DNA of 64,000 nt, taken from UBA1724 sp051884615. GTDB lineage: Bacteria > Verrucomicrobiota > Lentisphaeria > Oligosphaerales > Oligosphaeraceae. Below are positions 7,748 to 16,551 of this stretch, in pieces. Both the position numbers and the translations under genes were made by a program. Below the pieces are notes generated by a model. It was not told where the DNA came from. It did no database searches and saw nothing but the letters and a program-made list of their open reading frames with translations. Each line of letters starts with the position of its first letter. The first letter of the stretch is position 1. The stretch lies in the NCBI GenBank assembly GCA_051884615.1, contig JBJEVT010000018.1, positions 1 through 64,000 on the forward strand, read 5' to 3'.

Positions 7748-8586
7748 CGGCGGAAGCCTCCCCGGGTCATGCGGCCGCCGAAGCGGTCCTGCTGCACGGT
7801 GCGGACGGGGGCGGGCTGCTCCAGGCCCAGGGCATACCAGGATTCCCCCAGGCCGGCGTTGCTGAAGCGGGCAAGGCGGCGGTTGGCGAGATGCTCCCAG
7901 TTCTGGGCGATGACGGGATCCTCGGTCTTCTTCTTCCCCTCGTCCAGCAGCTTCACCGCCTCGGTGAGCTTGTTCTGCTTCACCAGAAGCCAGGAATAGG
8001 TGGCGTAGGCCAGGGTGCCCTTCTCGTACTTGAAGCGGCCGATGTTCTTGCGGAACAGCTTCTCCAGCCCGGCGACGTCCTCCGGGTTCTTCTTCCACAG
8101 AAGCACCAGGCGCATGCAGAGAATCAGGGGATCCACCACCATGGTCTTCTCCAGGAGGGGGCGGGCGGCCTCGTAGTCCCGGATCTGGTAGAGGAGCTGT
8201 CCCTTCATGAGATTGGCCTGGGCCATGGCCAGGGGCGCCCAAAGACGGTATTTCCGTGCCTCCTCCAGGGGCGCCATGGCCTGCCGGACGGCTTCGGTCT
8301 GCTCCTGCTCCAGCTGCGCCACCAGCTTGGGGGTGGCCTGTCCCCGGTTTGCCAGGGCGGCGGCCTTGGTGCGGAGGCGCTCCTGGGAGGCCAGCAGGTC
8401 CTTCTGGACTCCGGTGAAGAGGGCGGTGAGGCGTTTCCGGATCCAGAGATTGACGGGGACGAGGACGACCAGGGCGGCGGCGATGCCGGCCAGGATGCCG
8501 TAGCCCCAGTGGCCGCCCTGGCCGGCTTGGGTGGTGAAGTATCCGGCGGTGGCGGCGGCCACGACGGCGAGGAAGAAGGTGAGCAT
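7744..8586 (-). CDS. Membrane protein with helical repeat (TPR-like) C-terminus
   Basis: A 280-residue protein I cannot assign to a named family. Two hydrophobic helices lie near residues 3-20 and 30-50, followed by a long, charged, helical region with repeated LLEKTM, GLEKLFRKN and AVKLLDEGKKK stretches like degenerate TPRs. It is likely an inner-membrane protein with a cytoplasmic helical domain. The C-terminus is basic and rich in Gly and Arg (RFGGRMTRGGFRR). It lies 31 bases after rnr and overlaps dapF by four bases. Confidence 0.75.
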   Translation of the reverse strand: MLTFFLAVVAAATAGYFTTQAGQGGHWGYGILAGIAAALVVLVPVNLWIRKRLTALFTGVQKDLLASQERLRTKAAALANRGQATPKLVAQLEQEQTEAVRQAMAPLEEARKYRLWAPLAMAQANLMKGQLLYQIRDYEAARPLLEKTMVVDPLILCMRLVLLWKKNPEDVAGLEKLFRKNIGRFKYEKGTLAYATYSWLLVKQNKLTEAVKLLDEGKKKTEDPVIAQNWEHLANRRLARFSNAGLGESWYALGLEQPAPVRTVQQDRFGGRMTRGGFRR

Positions 8587-8617
8587 GTTTGGAACAGTCT
8601 AGGGGGGAGAGGAAGGC

Positions 8618-10606
8618 TCAGGACCGCTTTCCGGCGGCGGCCTTCCCCTCCTTCTTGGGGGGAGCGGGGGACAGGTGCAGTTCTCCCCGGACGGGGTCTG
8701 CCATTTCCATGCGGAACTGTCGTTTCTGGGTAATGTAAATCCGGTCGCCGTCCTTGGTGTTGGACCAGACGCACTTCTGGGCGTCGAATCGCCAGCTTCT
8801 GGGCAGGTCGCTCTCGTTGACGAAGGCCATGAGGCCGTAGTCGGGCAGGTAGACCTGCGCCGAGGTCTTGGTGACCCGGCAGACCTCCCCGGTGAGGAGC
8901 AACGCCTCCCCCTTCTCCTGGCTCTGCTCCAGAAGATACCGGATCTTCATGCGGTCGCTGGCGGCGAATTCCGCCTGGTCGCAGTTGTATTCCTTGGCGC
9001 TGCACAAGCTCCCCAGGTCGTGGACGGCCTCCAGGGAGTAGGGCTTCCGGCGCAGGTCGTGGGCAAGGAGCTGCTGGTGGACCAGGAGGTCGGCGTAGCG
9101 GCGAATGGGGCTGGTGAAGTGGCAGTAGTGCTCCTTGCCCAGGCCGAAGTGCCCCTGGCACTCCTCGCCGTAGTCCGCCCGGGGAAGATGGCGCAGGAAG
9201 GCCATGAGGAGCACGTCCTTCAGCGGGGAGCGCTCGACGTGCTTCAGAAAGCGCACGATGGCCCCGCGGCTGGTGAGGTGCCCCACCTTCTCCCCCATCA
9301 TCAGGGTGGCGGATTCGGCGAACTCCTGGAGCTTCTCCGGGTCGGGGCAGAGGTGGTTCCGGTAGAGGCCGGGCAGGTGGAGCTGCTGCAGCTCACGGGC
9401 GACACATTCGTTGGCCGCCAGCATGAACTCCTCCACCAGCTGGTGGGAGGGATTGTCCTCGTTCTGCTGCACCCCCAGGATGCGGGAGGGATTCTCGCTG
9501 CACACCACCCGGATCTCCGGCATGCCCATGGGGAGGAAGCGCTCCCGGTTCATGCGGCGATGGCGAAGGAGGGAGGAGAGATCCGCCAGGCGCTTCACCA
9601 GATTCCGGACTTCGGGGGAGGCGTCGAAGTCGCCCCCGGAGAGGAAGGTCTGGACTTGCTCGTAGCAGAGACGCTGGCGCACCCGGATCAGGGTGTGCTT
9701 CCGCTGCCAGGAGAGGATCTCCCCGGTGTGCTCGTCCATCCGCAGGAAGACCGTGTGCGCCAGACGCTCCTCCCCGGCCTGGAGGCTGCACTGGCGGTTG
9801 GCGAGAACCCGGGGCAGCATGGGAAGGGTGCGGCCGGGCAGATAGGAGGTGAAGCACCGCTCCCGCGCCTGCCGGTCCAGGAGGGAGCCGGGACGGACAT
9901 AGCTGGCCACGTCGGCGATGTGGACCCCCACGACCACCTGACCCTTCTGGGCGCAGGGCGCCAGGGAGAGGGCGTCGTCGTAGTCCCGCGCATCCACGGG
10001 GTCGATGGTGACGGTCACCTGTTGGGTGCAGTCGGCGCGGCGCACCTTCACGGGAGCCAGGGCGGCGGCCTTGTCCTCGTCCTCCTGGGTATAGGGGGCG
10101 GGGATGTGGTATTCCTCCACGATGGCGTCCAGGTCGGCGGTCACATTGCCGCTCTCCCTGCCGGTCTCCAGGAGCTCCGCATGGGGGAGGACGTCCTCGG
10201 GGAAGTCCTTTTGGGAGAAGGGGAGCCGGGCGCGGGCCCAGTTGCCCTCCCGGGGCGGGACGGGGGAGCGGCGCACGCTCTCCGGGGAGAGGGCGAGGAT
10301 GCCGGGCAGTTCATGGCGCAGGGGCCGGATGCCCCAGGCGCCGGAGCGGAGGGGGGTGAGGCAACCCACGAAGGTGGAGAATTTCCGCTGGAGGATGCGC
10401 TTGACGGCGGCCACGGGGCGCGCCGGGTCGCTCTGGGGGTCGATCACCGCCAGCACGGTGTCCCCGGTGATGGCGCCGCCCAGGAACTTGGGGGGCACGA
10501 AAAGGGAATCCCCCTCCGGCAGACGGATGAATCCGTATCCCTGCACGTTGACGGAAATCTCTCCCATGTACTCCATGGGCTTCGCGGTCCTGCTTTCTTT
10601 CTTCAT
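8618..10606 (-). CDS. rnr: Ribonuclease R / RNase II-family exoribonuclease
   Basis: A 662-residue 3'-to-5' exoribonuclease. It begins with cold-shock/OB-like segments (GYGFIRLPEGDSLFVPP) and carries the RNB catalytic centre TIDPVDARDYDDALSL near residues 203-218, where the Asp residues bind the catalytic metal. The RNB domain continues through GVHIADVASYVRPGS and LPMLPRVLANRQCSL, and an S1-like domain follows (LTGEVCRVTKTSAQVYL). The C-terminal tail is Lys-rich (KKEGKAAAGKRS) as in RNase R. Involved in RNA turnover and quality control. It is the first gene of the minus-strand run ending at 5046. Confidence 0.93.
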   Translation of the reverse strand: MKKESRTAKPMEYMGEISVNVQGYGFIRLPEGDSLFVPPKFLGGAITGDTVLAVIDPQSDPARPVAAVKRILQRKFSTFVGCLTPLRSGAWGIRPLRHELPGILALSPESVRRSPVPPREGNWARARLPFSQKDFPEDVLPHAELLETGRESGNVTADLDAIVEEYHIPAPYTQEDEDKAAALAPVKVRRADCTQQVTVTIDPVDARDYDDALSLAPCAQKGQVVVGVHIADVASYVRPGSLLDRQARERCFTSYLPGRTLPMLPRVLANRQCSLQAGEERLAHTVFLRMDEHTGEILSWQRKHTLIRVRQRLCYEQVQTFLSGGDFDASPEVRNLVKRLADLSSLLRHRRMNRERFLPMGMPEIRVVCSENPSRILGVQQNEDNPSHQLVEEFMLAANECVARELQQLHLPGLYRNHLCPDPEKLQEFAESATLMMGEKVGHLTSRGAIVRFLKHVERSPLKDVLLMAFLRHLPRADYGEECQGHFGLGKEHYCHFTSPIRRYADLLVHQQLLAHDLRRKPYSLEAVHDLGSLCSAKEYNCDQAEFAASDRMKIRYLLEQSQEKGEALLLTGEVCRVTKTSAQVYLPDYGLMAFVNESDLPRSWRFDAQKCVWSNTKDGDRIYITQKRQFRMEMADPVRGELHLSPAPPKKEGKAAAGKRS

Positions 10607-10971
10607 GTCTCGATATTCCTATTCTTTAAAAGTACACACACGACGTCACCCGCGGGCGCGCCGCCAAAAGCCTCCGGGGAAAACACGACGCCCCCGGCGG
10701 GAAGACACACCCGGCACACCTTTCCGGACTCCCGGAGGAGACACGGACACCAACCGACACCACGAGCCCCGGAACAAGCCCCCTCGCTCCCTCCCGGCGG
10801 CATGCCCCGTACTATAAAACGGAAAACCGGGCGCCTCCCTCCCCGGCGCCGGCCCCTCATCAAAAACAAAGAAAGCCGCCTCCCGGAACAAGGGGAGGGC
10901 GGCTTCCGTCATGCCCATGGCGAGGGGAGAGAAGTTCTGGCCTTCCCTCCCGTGCGCCATGCCGCGCGGAA
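10607..10971. other. Intergenic region between rnr and rpsD
   Basis: Holds the rpsD terminator (10861-10906). The rest is GC-rich with no convincing gene; a moderately AT-rich stretch just upstream of rnr (10607-10635) may hold its promoter but no clear -35/-10 pair is visible. Confidence 0.5.
10861..10906 (-). terminator. Terminator of rpsD
   Basis: The stem agccgcctccc / gggagggcggct (10874-10904) is followed on the minus strand by a T-rich run. It lies about 65 bases after the rpsD stop. Confidence 0.85.
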
Positions 10972-11640
10972 TTAGTGCAGGTTGTAGTACTCGATCACCT
11001 TGATGATGGAGACGTCAACCCGGATCTCCTCGGTGAGGGGCTCCCGGAGGACGGTCACCTTGCACTTGTCGTTGGCATCCTTCTCCAGGTAGGGAGGCAG
11101 GGTGACGGCGCTGTCCTTGGCGATCTTGGCGATCATGGGGGAGTGCTGCTCGTTGATGGTCAGCACGTCACCGGCCTTCAGGCGCAGGCTGGCGCGGTCG
11201 CACACCTTCCCGTTCACCAGGATGTGGCGATGGCTCACCACCTGGCGGGCGGCGAAGATGGTGGGGGCCAGACCGCTGCGGTAGACCACGGAGACCAGAC
11301 GCATCTCCAGGTTGGCCAGGAGCTTGTCGCCGGTGTTGCCCAGACCGCGCTTGGAGTTGCGGTAGATGAAGGTGAGCTGATGCTCGGAGAGATCGTAGAA
11401 GGTCTTGAGCTTCTGCTTCTCCAGGAGGAGCTGTCCGTAGGTGGAGAGCTTCACGCGGCGCTTGGTGGGGCCGTGCTGGCCGGCGGGATAGGCCTTGGGG
11501 GTGCTGGTGCCGTCGGCACCGTCCCGGGTCTTGATGACGCGGCTGTTGGTGGGGCAGTTGGGCATGCCCCAAAGGCAGAAGCCGATTCTGCGGCACAGGG
11601 TGTGCTTGGCACCGTGGGTGCCGCTCTTGGTCGTGGCCAT
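10972..11640 (-). CDS. rpsD: 30S ribosomal protein S4
   Basis: A 222-residue primary 16S rRNA-binding protein of the small subunit. The core motifs are present: AYPAGQHG, the KLSTYGQLLLEKQKLK helix and the S4 RNA-binding domain (RLVSVVYRSGLAPTIFAARQ then HILVNGKVCDRASLRLKAGD). The N-terminus has three cysteines at 16, 22 and 29 and an insertion of roughly 20 residues before PAGQHG, so it is longer than the usual 200-208 residues; incomplete zinc binding is possible. The start was placed at 11640 because AAGGAGG lies nine bases upstream. The gene is alone, not in an alpha operon with rpsM/rpsK/rpoA. Confidence 0.95.
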   Translation of the reverse strand: MATTKSGTHGAKHTLCRRIGFCLWGMPNCPTNSRVIKTRDGADGTSTPKAYPAGQHGPTKRRVKLSTYGQLLLEKQKLKTFYDLSEHQLTFIYRNSKRGLGNTGDKLLANLEMRLVSVVYRSGLAPTIFAARQVVSHRHILVNGKVCDRASLRLKAGDVLTINEQHSPMIAKIAKDSAVTLPPYLEKDANDKCKVTVLREPLTEEIRVDVSIIKVIEYYNLH

Positions 11641-11649
11641 GGTTCTGGT

Positions 11650-11656
11650 CCTCCTT
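11650..11656 (-). promoter_or_regulatory. Ribosome binding site that sets the rpsD start
   Basis: AAGGAGG on the minus strand, nine bases before the ATG at 11640; it decides against the longer in-frame start at 11673. Confidence 0.85.
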
Positions 11657-11772
11657 GCTTGCGTTTGCGCCACCTGTCGTGGTCAGACGCCGCCTTCTAC
11701 GGGAAATGGAATGTTCTCCCCTGGTCGAACGGGACAGGAGAGAGGCGGCTGGACAGGGCGAGAAAACCCCTT

Positions 11773-11801
11773 AATGTAGCACGCCTTCGCCATTCTGCCA
11801 G
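11773..11801 (-). promoter_or_regulatory. Putative rpsD promoter
   Basis: On the minus strand CTGGCA (11796-11801) and TACATT (11773-11778) are 17 bases apart, each with four of six consensus bases. It would give an rpsD leader of roughly 130 bases. The rest of the 307-base gap to bioF shows an AT-rich tatTATGTTaac near 11868-11880 that could serve bioF, without a clear -35. Confidence 0.35.
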
Positions 11802-11947
11802 AAAGGGACATGAGGAGACAGAAAACCGCGGGGAGGGGGGGAGAGGGGCGGGAAGGGCTCCTCTTCCATATTATGTTAACCGTCGCTTCCGGGAGGGCGC
11901 CAGGCGCCCCTGGTGCCGGAGGTTTTTTTGCGTGGGGAAGAGCGACG

Positions 11948-13129
11948 ATGGAGATTCAGGACGAGAAGTCATTTTTGCAGGAGGCGTCCCGGGAGTTGTG
12001 CGCCCTGCGGGAAGGCGGCGCGTTTCGGGAGCTGCGGGAGATCGGCCACGGGGAGGGCGCCGACGCCATGTGGTCGGGGCGGATCTTCCGGAATTTCTCC
12101 AGCAACGACTACATGGGGGTGGGGGGAAATCTTGCCTGGCGCCGGGAGTTCTACCGGCAGTATCCCGACGGCGCCTCCCCGGAGCTGGCGCAGTCCTGCA
12201 CCTCCTCCCGTCTGCTGACGGGGAACACGCCGGCCTATCGGCGGCTGGAGGAGACCCTCTCCGGAATGTACGGCGGCAGGGCCGCCCTGGTCTTCAACAG
12301 CGGATACCACGCCAACATCGGCATCCTGCCCGCCCTCTCCGACAAGGAGGATCTGATTCTCTCCGACAAGCTGAACCACGCCAGCATCATCGACGGCATG
12401 CGGCTCTGCGACGCCCCCTTCCGGCGCTATCGGCACAACGACATGGAACATCTCCGGGAACTGCTGATCCGCCTGCGCGGCACCTGCCGGCGCCTCTTCC
12501 TGGTGACGGAATCGGTCTTCAGCATGGACGGGGACTGCGCTCCCCTGGCGGAGCTGGTGGCCCTGAAGGAGGAGTTCGGCGCCATCCTGGTGGTGGACGA
12601 GGCGCATGCCGTGGGGGTGCGGGGACCCGGCGGCGCCGGACTGGCGGCGGAGCTGGGGCTGGACCGGCGGGTGGACGTGCTGGTGGGCACCTTCGGCAAG
12701 GCTTTCGGCTCCACCGGCGCCTACGCCATCATGGCCCCGCCTCTGAAGGAATATCTGGTGAACCGCGCCCGCTCCCTGATCTTCACCACCGGACTGCCTC
12801 CCGTGGTGCTGAACTGGAGCGATTTCGTCCTGAAGCACTTCTCCCAGCTGGAGGGGGAGCGTGCCGCTCTTCTCCAGAAGGCGAAACGCCTCCGGGAACT
12901 CTTCCATGCCCGGGGGCTGGCCACGGGGGGCGACTCCCAGATCGTCCCCCTGATGGTGGGGGGAGACCGGGAGGCATGCCAGCTGGCCGAGGCCTATCAG
13001 AGGGAGGGAATCCTGGTCTTCCCCATCCGGCATCCCACGGTGCCCAGGGGCACGGCGCGGCTCCGCTTCTCCCTCTCCGCCGCCCTGCGCTGGGAGGATG
13101 TGGAGGCGGCAGGGAGGGTGGGCCTGTGA
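11948..13129 (+). CDS. bioF: 8-amino-7-oxononanoate synthase (biotin synthesis)
   Basis: A 393-residue PLP enzyme of the alpha-oxoamine synthase family that joins pimeloyl-ACP (or -CoA) and L-alanine to give KAPA. Key residues are in place: SNDYMG near 52, D218-E-A-H220 that holds the cofactor ring, and the PLP lysine K251 in TFGKAFGS. The start at 11948 (MEIQDEKS) fits the family N-terminus; upstream in-frame codons are low-complexity. It is first in bioF-bioG-bioC, overlapping bioG by four bases (GTGA). KBL-type relatives share the fold, but the bio neighbours support BioF. Confidence 0.9.
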   Translation: MEIQDEKSFLQEASRELCALREGGAFRELREIGHGEGADAMWSGRIFRNFSSNDYMGVGGNLAWRREFYRQYPDGASPELAQSCTSSRLLTGNTPAYRRLEETLSGMYGGRAALVFNSGYHANIGILPALSDKEDLILSDKLNHASIIDGMRLCDAPFRRYRHNDMEHLRELLIRLRGTCRRLFLVTESVFSMDGDCAPLAELVALKEEFGAILVVDEAHAVGVRGPGGAGLAAELGLDRRVDVLVGTFGKAFGSTGAYAIMAPPLKEYLVNRARSLIFTTGLPPVVLNWSDFVLKHFSQLEGERAALLQKAKRLRELFHARGLATGGDSQIVPLMVGGDREACQLAEAYQREGILVFPIRHPTVPRGTARLRFSLSAALRWEDVEAAGRVGL

Positions 13130-13797
13130 AAATCCTGCCCCCGCCGCCCCGTGCCGCCACTCCCCCCCGGGGAACCATCCTCTTCTTCACGGGATGGGGC
13201 ATGGACCCCGCCGCCACCCGCCATCTCTCCCCGGAGGGATACGACCTGTGGACCTTCTGGGACTACACCGACCTTCCCGCCGCCCCGCCGCCTCCTCCCC
13301 CGGAGGCAGGGGAGTGCGTGCTGGTGGCGTGGTCCCTGGGAGTCTGGGCGGCCGCCCGGCTGGATTGGTCGGCATGGCGTCTCCGGACGGGGCTGGCGTT
13401 GAACGGCACCCTGGAGCCGGAAAGCGCGGAGTGGGGCATCCCCCCGAGGATCTTCCAGGGGACCGCGGAGAACTGGGGACTGCCCCGGGCCCGGGAACGC
13501 TTCCTGGCACGGATGACCGGCAGCGCCCAGGCGGCGTCGGAATTTCCCCGGGGCGCCCGCACCCCGGAGGACCAGCAGACGGAGCTGACGGCCATCTCCC
13601 GCCAATGCCTGGCCGCCCCCACGCCCCGCCCCTCCCCCTTCACCATGGCGGTGGTGGGCGCGGAGGACCGGATTTTTCCCCCGGAGGCCCAGAGAAACGC
13701 CTGGCGACGGGAGGGAGTGCCGGTGAAGGAACTCCCCGCGCCCCACGACTGCCTCCGGACATTCCATTCCTGGGAGGAGGTGCTGCGTCTTGGCTGA
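13126..13797 (+). CDS. bioG: BioG-type pimeloyl-ACP methyl ester esterase
   Basis: A 223-residue alpha/beta hydrolase of the BioG (DUF452) family, which removes the methyl ester from pimeloyl-ACP methyl ester and so ends the BioC-started pimelate pathway. It shows the family FFTGWGMD near the N-terminus, the nucleophile segment AWSLGVWAA, a late acidic residue in VVGAEDRIFP and the C-terminal PHDC His. It starts at GTG 13126, overlapping the bioF stop by four bases, and ends inside bioC. The N-terminus is Pro-rich, unusual for the family. Confidence 0.85.
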   Translation: MKILPPPPRAATPPRGTILFFTGWGMDPAATRHLSPEGYDLWTFWDYTDLPAAPPPPPPEAGECVLVAWSLGVWAAARLDWSAWRLRTGLALNGTLEPESAEWGIPPRIFQGTAENWGLPRARERFLARMTGSAQAASEFPRGARTPEDQQTELTAISRQCLAAPTPRPSPFTMAVVGAEDRIFPPEAQRNAWRREGVPVKELPAPHDCLRTFHSWEEVLRLG

Positions 13798-14560
13798 CCT
13801 CCCCGACAAGAATCTGGTGCGGCAACGCTTCGCCCGGAGCCTGGATTCCTATGACCAGGCCGCGGAAGTGCAGACGTCCATGGCTGCCGCCCTCATGGAG
13901 AAGCTGCTGGCCACGGCGGGCGCCGACTTTCCCCGGGTGCTGGAGGCGGGATGCGGCACCGGGGTGCTGACCAGCCTCCTGGAACGCTCCCTCCGCTACC
14001 AGGAGCTGCTTCTGGTGGACCTGGTCCCGGAATGTGAGAAATTCCACCGGGGGCGTCCCCGGAGCCGCTTTCTGGCGGGGGACATGGAGAGTCTGCCGTT
14101 GCCGGAGGGGGTGGACTTGTGCGTCAGCAACGCGGTCTTCCAATGGTTCTGGCAGCCCGCCGCCTTCCTGAAACGCCTGGCGGGGGCTCTGCGCCCCGGG
14201 GGCGTGCTGGCTTTCACCACCTTCGGCTCCCGGAATCTCCAGGAGGTGGCCGCCCTCACCCGCCGGGGGCTGGAATATCCCTCCCGGGAACGCTGGGAAG
14301 CCATGCTGCGCCAGGAGGGATACGAGATCCTCCATCAGGAGGAATCCCTCCGCTCCCTGCGCTTCCCCCGCCCGGCGGATGTGCTGCGGCACCTGAAAGC
14401 CACGGGGGTCACCGCCACGGGAAAGGGCGAGGCACCCTGGAATCGGGAAAGAATCCGGGACTTCCAGGAGGAATACGCCCGCCGCTTCGCGGAGCCGGAA
14501 GGACAGGTCCGGCTGACCTACCACCCCCTCCTCTTCCTGGCGCAACGCCACGCCCCCTGA
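13790..14560 (+). CDS. bioC: Malonyl-ACP O-methyltransferase
   Basis: A 256-residue SAM-dependent methyltransferase that methylates malonyl-ACP so that fatty-acid enzymes can build pimelate. It has the SAM motif VLEAGCGTGVLT near 50-61, the motif NAVFQWF near 112-118 and the N-terminal VRQRFARSLDSYDQAA typical of BioC. The start is TTG at 13790, nine bases after GGGAGGAGG and overlapping bioG by eight bases. With bioF and bioG it forms a compact early biotin operon; bioA, bioD and bioB are not in the window. Confidence 0.9.
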   Translation: MADLPDKNLVRQRFARSLDSYDQAAEVQTSMAAALMEKLLATAGADFPRVLEAGCGTGVLTSLLERSLRYQELLLVDLVPECEKFHRGRPRSRFLAGDMESLPLPEGVDLCVSNAVFQWFWQPAAFLKRLAGALRPGGVLAFTTFGSRNLQEVAALTRRGLEYPSRERWEAMLRQEGYEILHQEESLRSLRFPRPADVLRHLKATGVTATGKGEAPWNRERIRDFQEEYARRFAEPEGQVRLTYHPLLFLAQRHAP

Positions 14561-14801
14561 CCCCCAACGCCACGCTCCGGAAAAGACGGGTGGGATTCCG
14601 GACAATTCAGGACAAAGATTTCCCAAAAATCCCGAAATTTCCGGGAAAACCCGGTTTGCTTCATTATAGTATTGCGGCAATGGCCCGAACAGGGAAGCGG
14701 AGTCCGGTTTCCTGCAGGGTTCGGCCCGTGCGGCGGGGAAGCCGCAGGGTCCACCCTCCGTCGGTCAGGAGTTAATTCAACCCCAAAAGGATCCCCCCCC
14801 T

Positions 14802-16298
14802 ATGGTGAACGAGTACATTGCCCAGTTTATGGAGTCCTTCCCCCATGAGGCGTTGACCTTCAACGACGTCTCCATGGAGGTCTATTATGCGGATTTCCTC
14901 CCCGGAGAGGCCAGGACGAACTCCCAGTTCAGCCGGAACATCTCCCTGAACCTCCCCTTCATCTCCGCCGCCATGGACACGGTCACCGAGCACCGCATGG
15001 CCATCGCCATGGCCAAGCTGGGCGGCCTGGGCGTCATCCACAAGAATCTTCCCCCCGCCCGGCAGGCCGCCGAAGCCGCCGCCGTGAAGCACTATCTCAA
15101 CGGCGTCATCGAACGCCCCGTGACCTTCCAGAAGGGGCAGAAGGTCTATGAGATCATCGCCGAGCGCAGCAGCAAGGACTACAAGTTCAGCGGATTCCCC
15201 ATTCTGGACGAGGAGGGACGCCTCTGCGGATTGTTCACCCACCGGGATCTGAAGTTCATCACCGACTACAACGTCCCCGTGGAGTCGGTGATGACCACCC
15301 GGCTGATCACCGCCCCCAAGGGCACGGACATGACCCGCGCCCTGGCGCTGATGATGGAGCACAAGGTGGGCAAGCTGCCTCTGGTGGACGACCAGGGCCG
15401 CCTCGCCGGACTCTACAGCCTCCAGGATGTGCGCACCCTCCTGGACAAGATGGAGCCCAACTACAACCGGGACGCCCAGCACCGCCTCCGGGTGGCCGCC
15501 GCCGTGGGCATCTACGAGGAGGAGCGCATCGAGGCCCTGGTCCGCGCCGGCACCGACGCCCTCATCGTGGACTCCGCCCATGGCCACTCCAAGAATGTCA
15601 TGGAGACCGTCCGGGAGATCAAGCGCCAGTATCCCCAGGTGGATGTGGTGGCCGGCAATGTCTGCACCACGGAAGGCGCCAGGGCCATGCTGGAATGCGG
15701 CGCCGACGCCGTGAAGGTGGGCATCGGCCCCGGCTCCATCTGCACCACCCGCGTGGTGGCGGGCGTGGGCATCCCCCAGCTCACCGCCATCTACAACGCC
15801 TACAAGGGCGTGGGCGATGAAATCCCCATCATCGCCGACGGCGGCATCGCCCACTCCGGCGACGTGGCCAAGGCGCTTGCCGTGGGCGCCCGCAGCGTGA
15901 TGATGGGCTCCGCTCTGGCCGGCACCGAGGAGTGCCCCGGCGAGCGCATCCTCCATCAGGGCCGCACCTATGTGATCTACCGGGGCATGGGCTCCCTGGA
16001 CGCCATGCGCCACGGCAAGGGCTCCCGGGAACGCTACGGCGTCTCCGCCGAGACCGCCGAGTCCCGCCTGGTGCCCCAGGGCATCGAGGGCATGATCCCC
16101 TTCCGGGGCTCCGTGGGCGACGTGGTGAACCAGTACGCCGGCGGCCTCCGCTTCTCCCTGGGCTATCTGGGCGCCCGCACCATCCCCGAACTCCAGGATC
16201 ACGCCCGCTTCTGGCGGGTCAGCGCCGCCGGACTCCAGGAGGCCCATCCCCATAACGTGATCATGCAGAAGGACGCCCCCAACTACTCCGCGTCCTGA
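14802..16298 (+). CDS. guaB: IMP dehydrogenase
   Basis: A 498-residue enzyme that oxidises IMP to XMP with NAD+, the first committed step to GMP. The barrel is interrupted by two CBS domains (about residues 100-220: FPILDEEGRLCGLFTHRDL and LPLVDDQGRLAGLYSLQDV). The catalytic Cys314 lies in GIGPGSICTTRVV, and the flap has YRGMGSLDAM and the KGSRERY segment. AGGA lies nine bases before the ATG. A GC-rich hairpin ccggg-aaaa-cccgg and a short AT-rich stretch lie upstream (14641-14680). It is followed by a strong terminator. Confidence 0.95.
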   Translation: MVNEYIAQFMESFPHEALTFNDVSMEVYYADFLPGEARTNSQFSRNISLNLPFISAAMDTVTEHRMAIAMAKLGGLGVIHKNLPPARQAAEAAAVKHYLNGVIERPVTFQKGQKVYEIIAERSSKDYKFSGFPILDEEGRLCGLFTHRDLKFITDYNVPVESVMTTRLITAPKGTDMTRALALMMEHKVGKLPLVDDQGRLAGLYSLQDVRTLLDKMEPNYNRDAQHRLRVAAAVGIYEEERIEALVRAGTDALIVDSAHGHSKNVMETVREIKRQYPQVDVVAGNVCTTEGARAMLECGADAVKVGIGPGSICTTRVVAGVGIPQLTAIYNAYKGVGDEIPIIADGGIAHSGDVAKALAVGARSVMMGSALAGTEECPGERILHQGRTYVIYRGMGSLDAMRHGKGSRERYGVSAETAESRLVPQGIEGMIPFRGSVGDVVNQYAGGLRFSLGYLGARTIPELQDHARFWRVSAAGLQEAHPHNVIMQKDAPNYSAS

Positions 16299-16328
16299 CG
16301 CCGCCCCGCACACCCTCTTTGTCCCGTC

Positions 16329-16367
16329 CGCCCGTCTCCCCCCCCCCCCCGGGGAGACGGGCTTTTT
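16329..16367 (+). terminator. Terminator of guaB
   Basis: The stem gcccgtctcccc / ggggagacgggc with a C-only loop is followed by five T. Confidence 0.9.
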
Positions 16368-16425
16368 CATGGCCTCCCATGGGGAGGGAAGGGCGGTTCG
16401 TCACGAAAAAAATATCGCCAGGGGC

Positions 16426-16453
16426 TTGAATTGCGCCGAAAAAAAAGTATGTT
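16426..16453 (+). promoter_or_regulatory. Promoter of the pilM-secretin operon
   Basis: TTGAAT (16426-16431) and TATGTT (16448-16453) are 16 bases apart in an AT-rich island in otherwise GC-rich DNA, about 95 bases before the pilM-like start and just past the guaB terminator. Confidence 0.55.
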
Positions 16454-16551
16454 AGCGGATATAACTCTTTTGCCGCTCCTTCCCCGGGAGGCGGGGACGT
16501 GTTCCATGACCCCGGCATGGGAGCCTCCACCCCTCGGAATCCTTTAGAGAC

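Noticed and set aside
11810..11947. Longer N-terminus for bioF.
   Set aside because: The extra 46 residues are low-complexity and extend past the family N-terminus; the 11948 start fits better.
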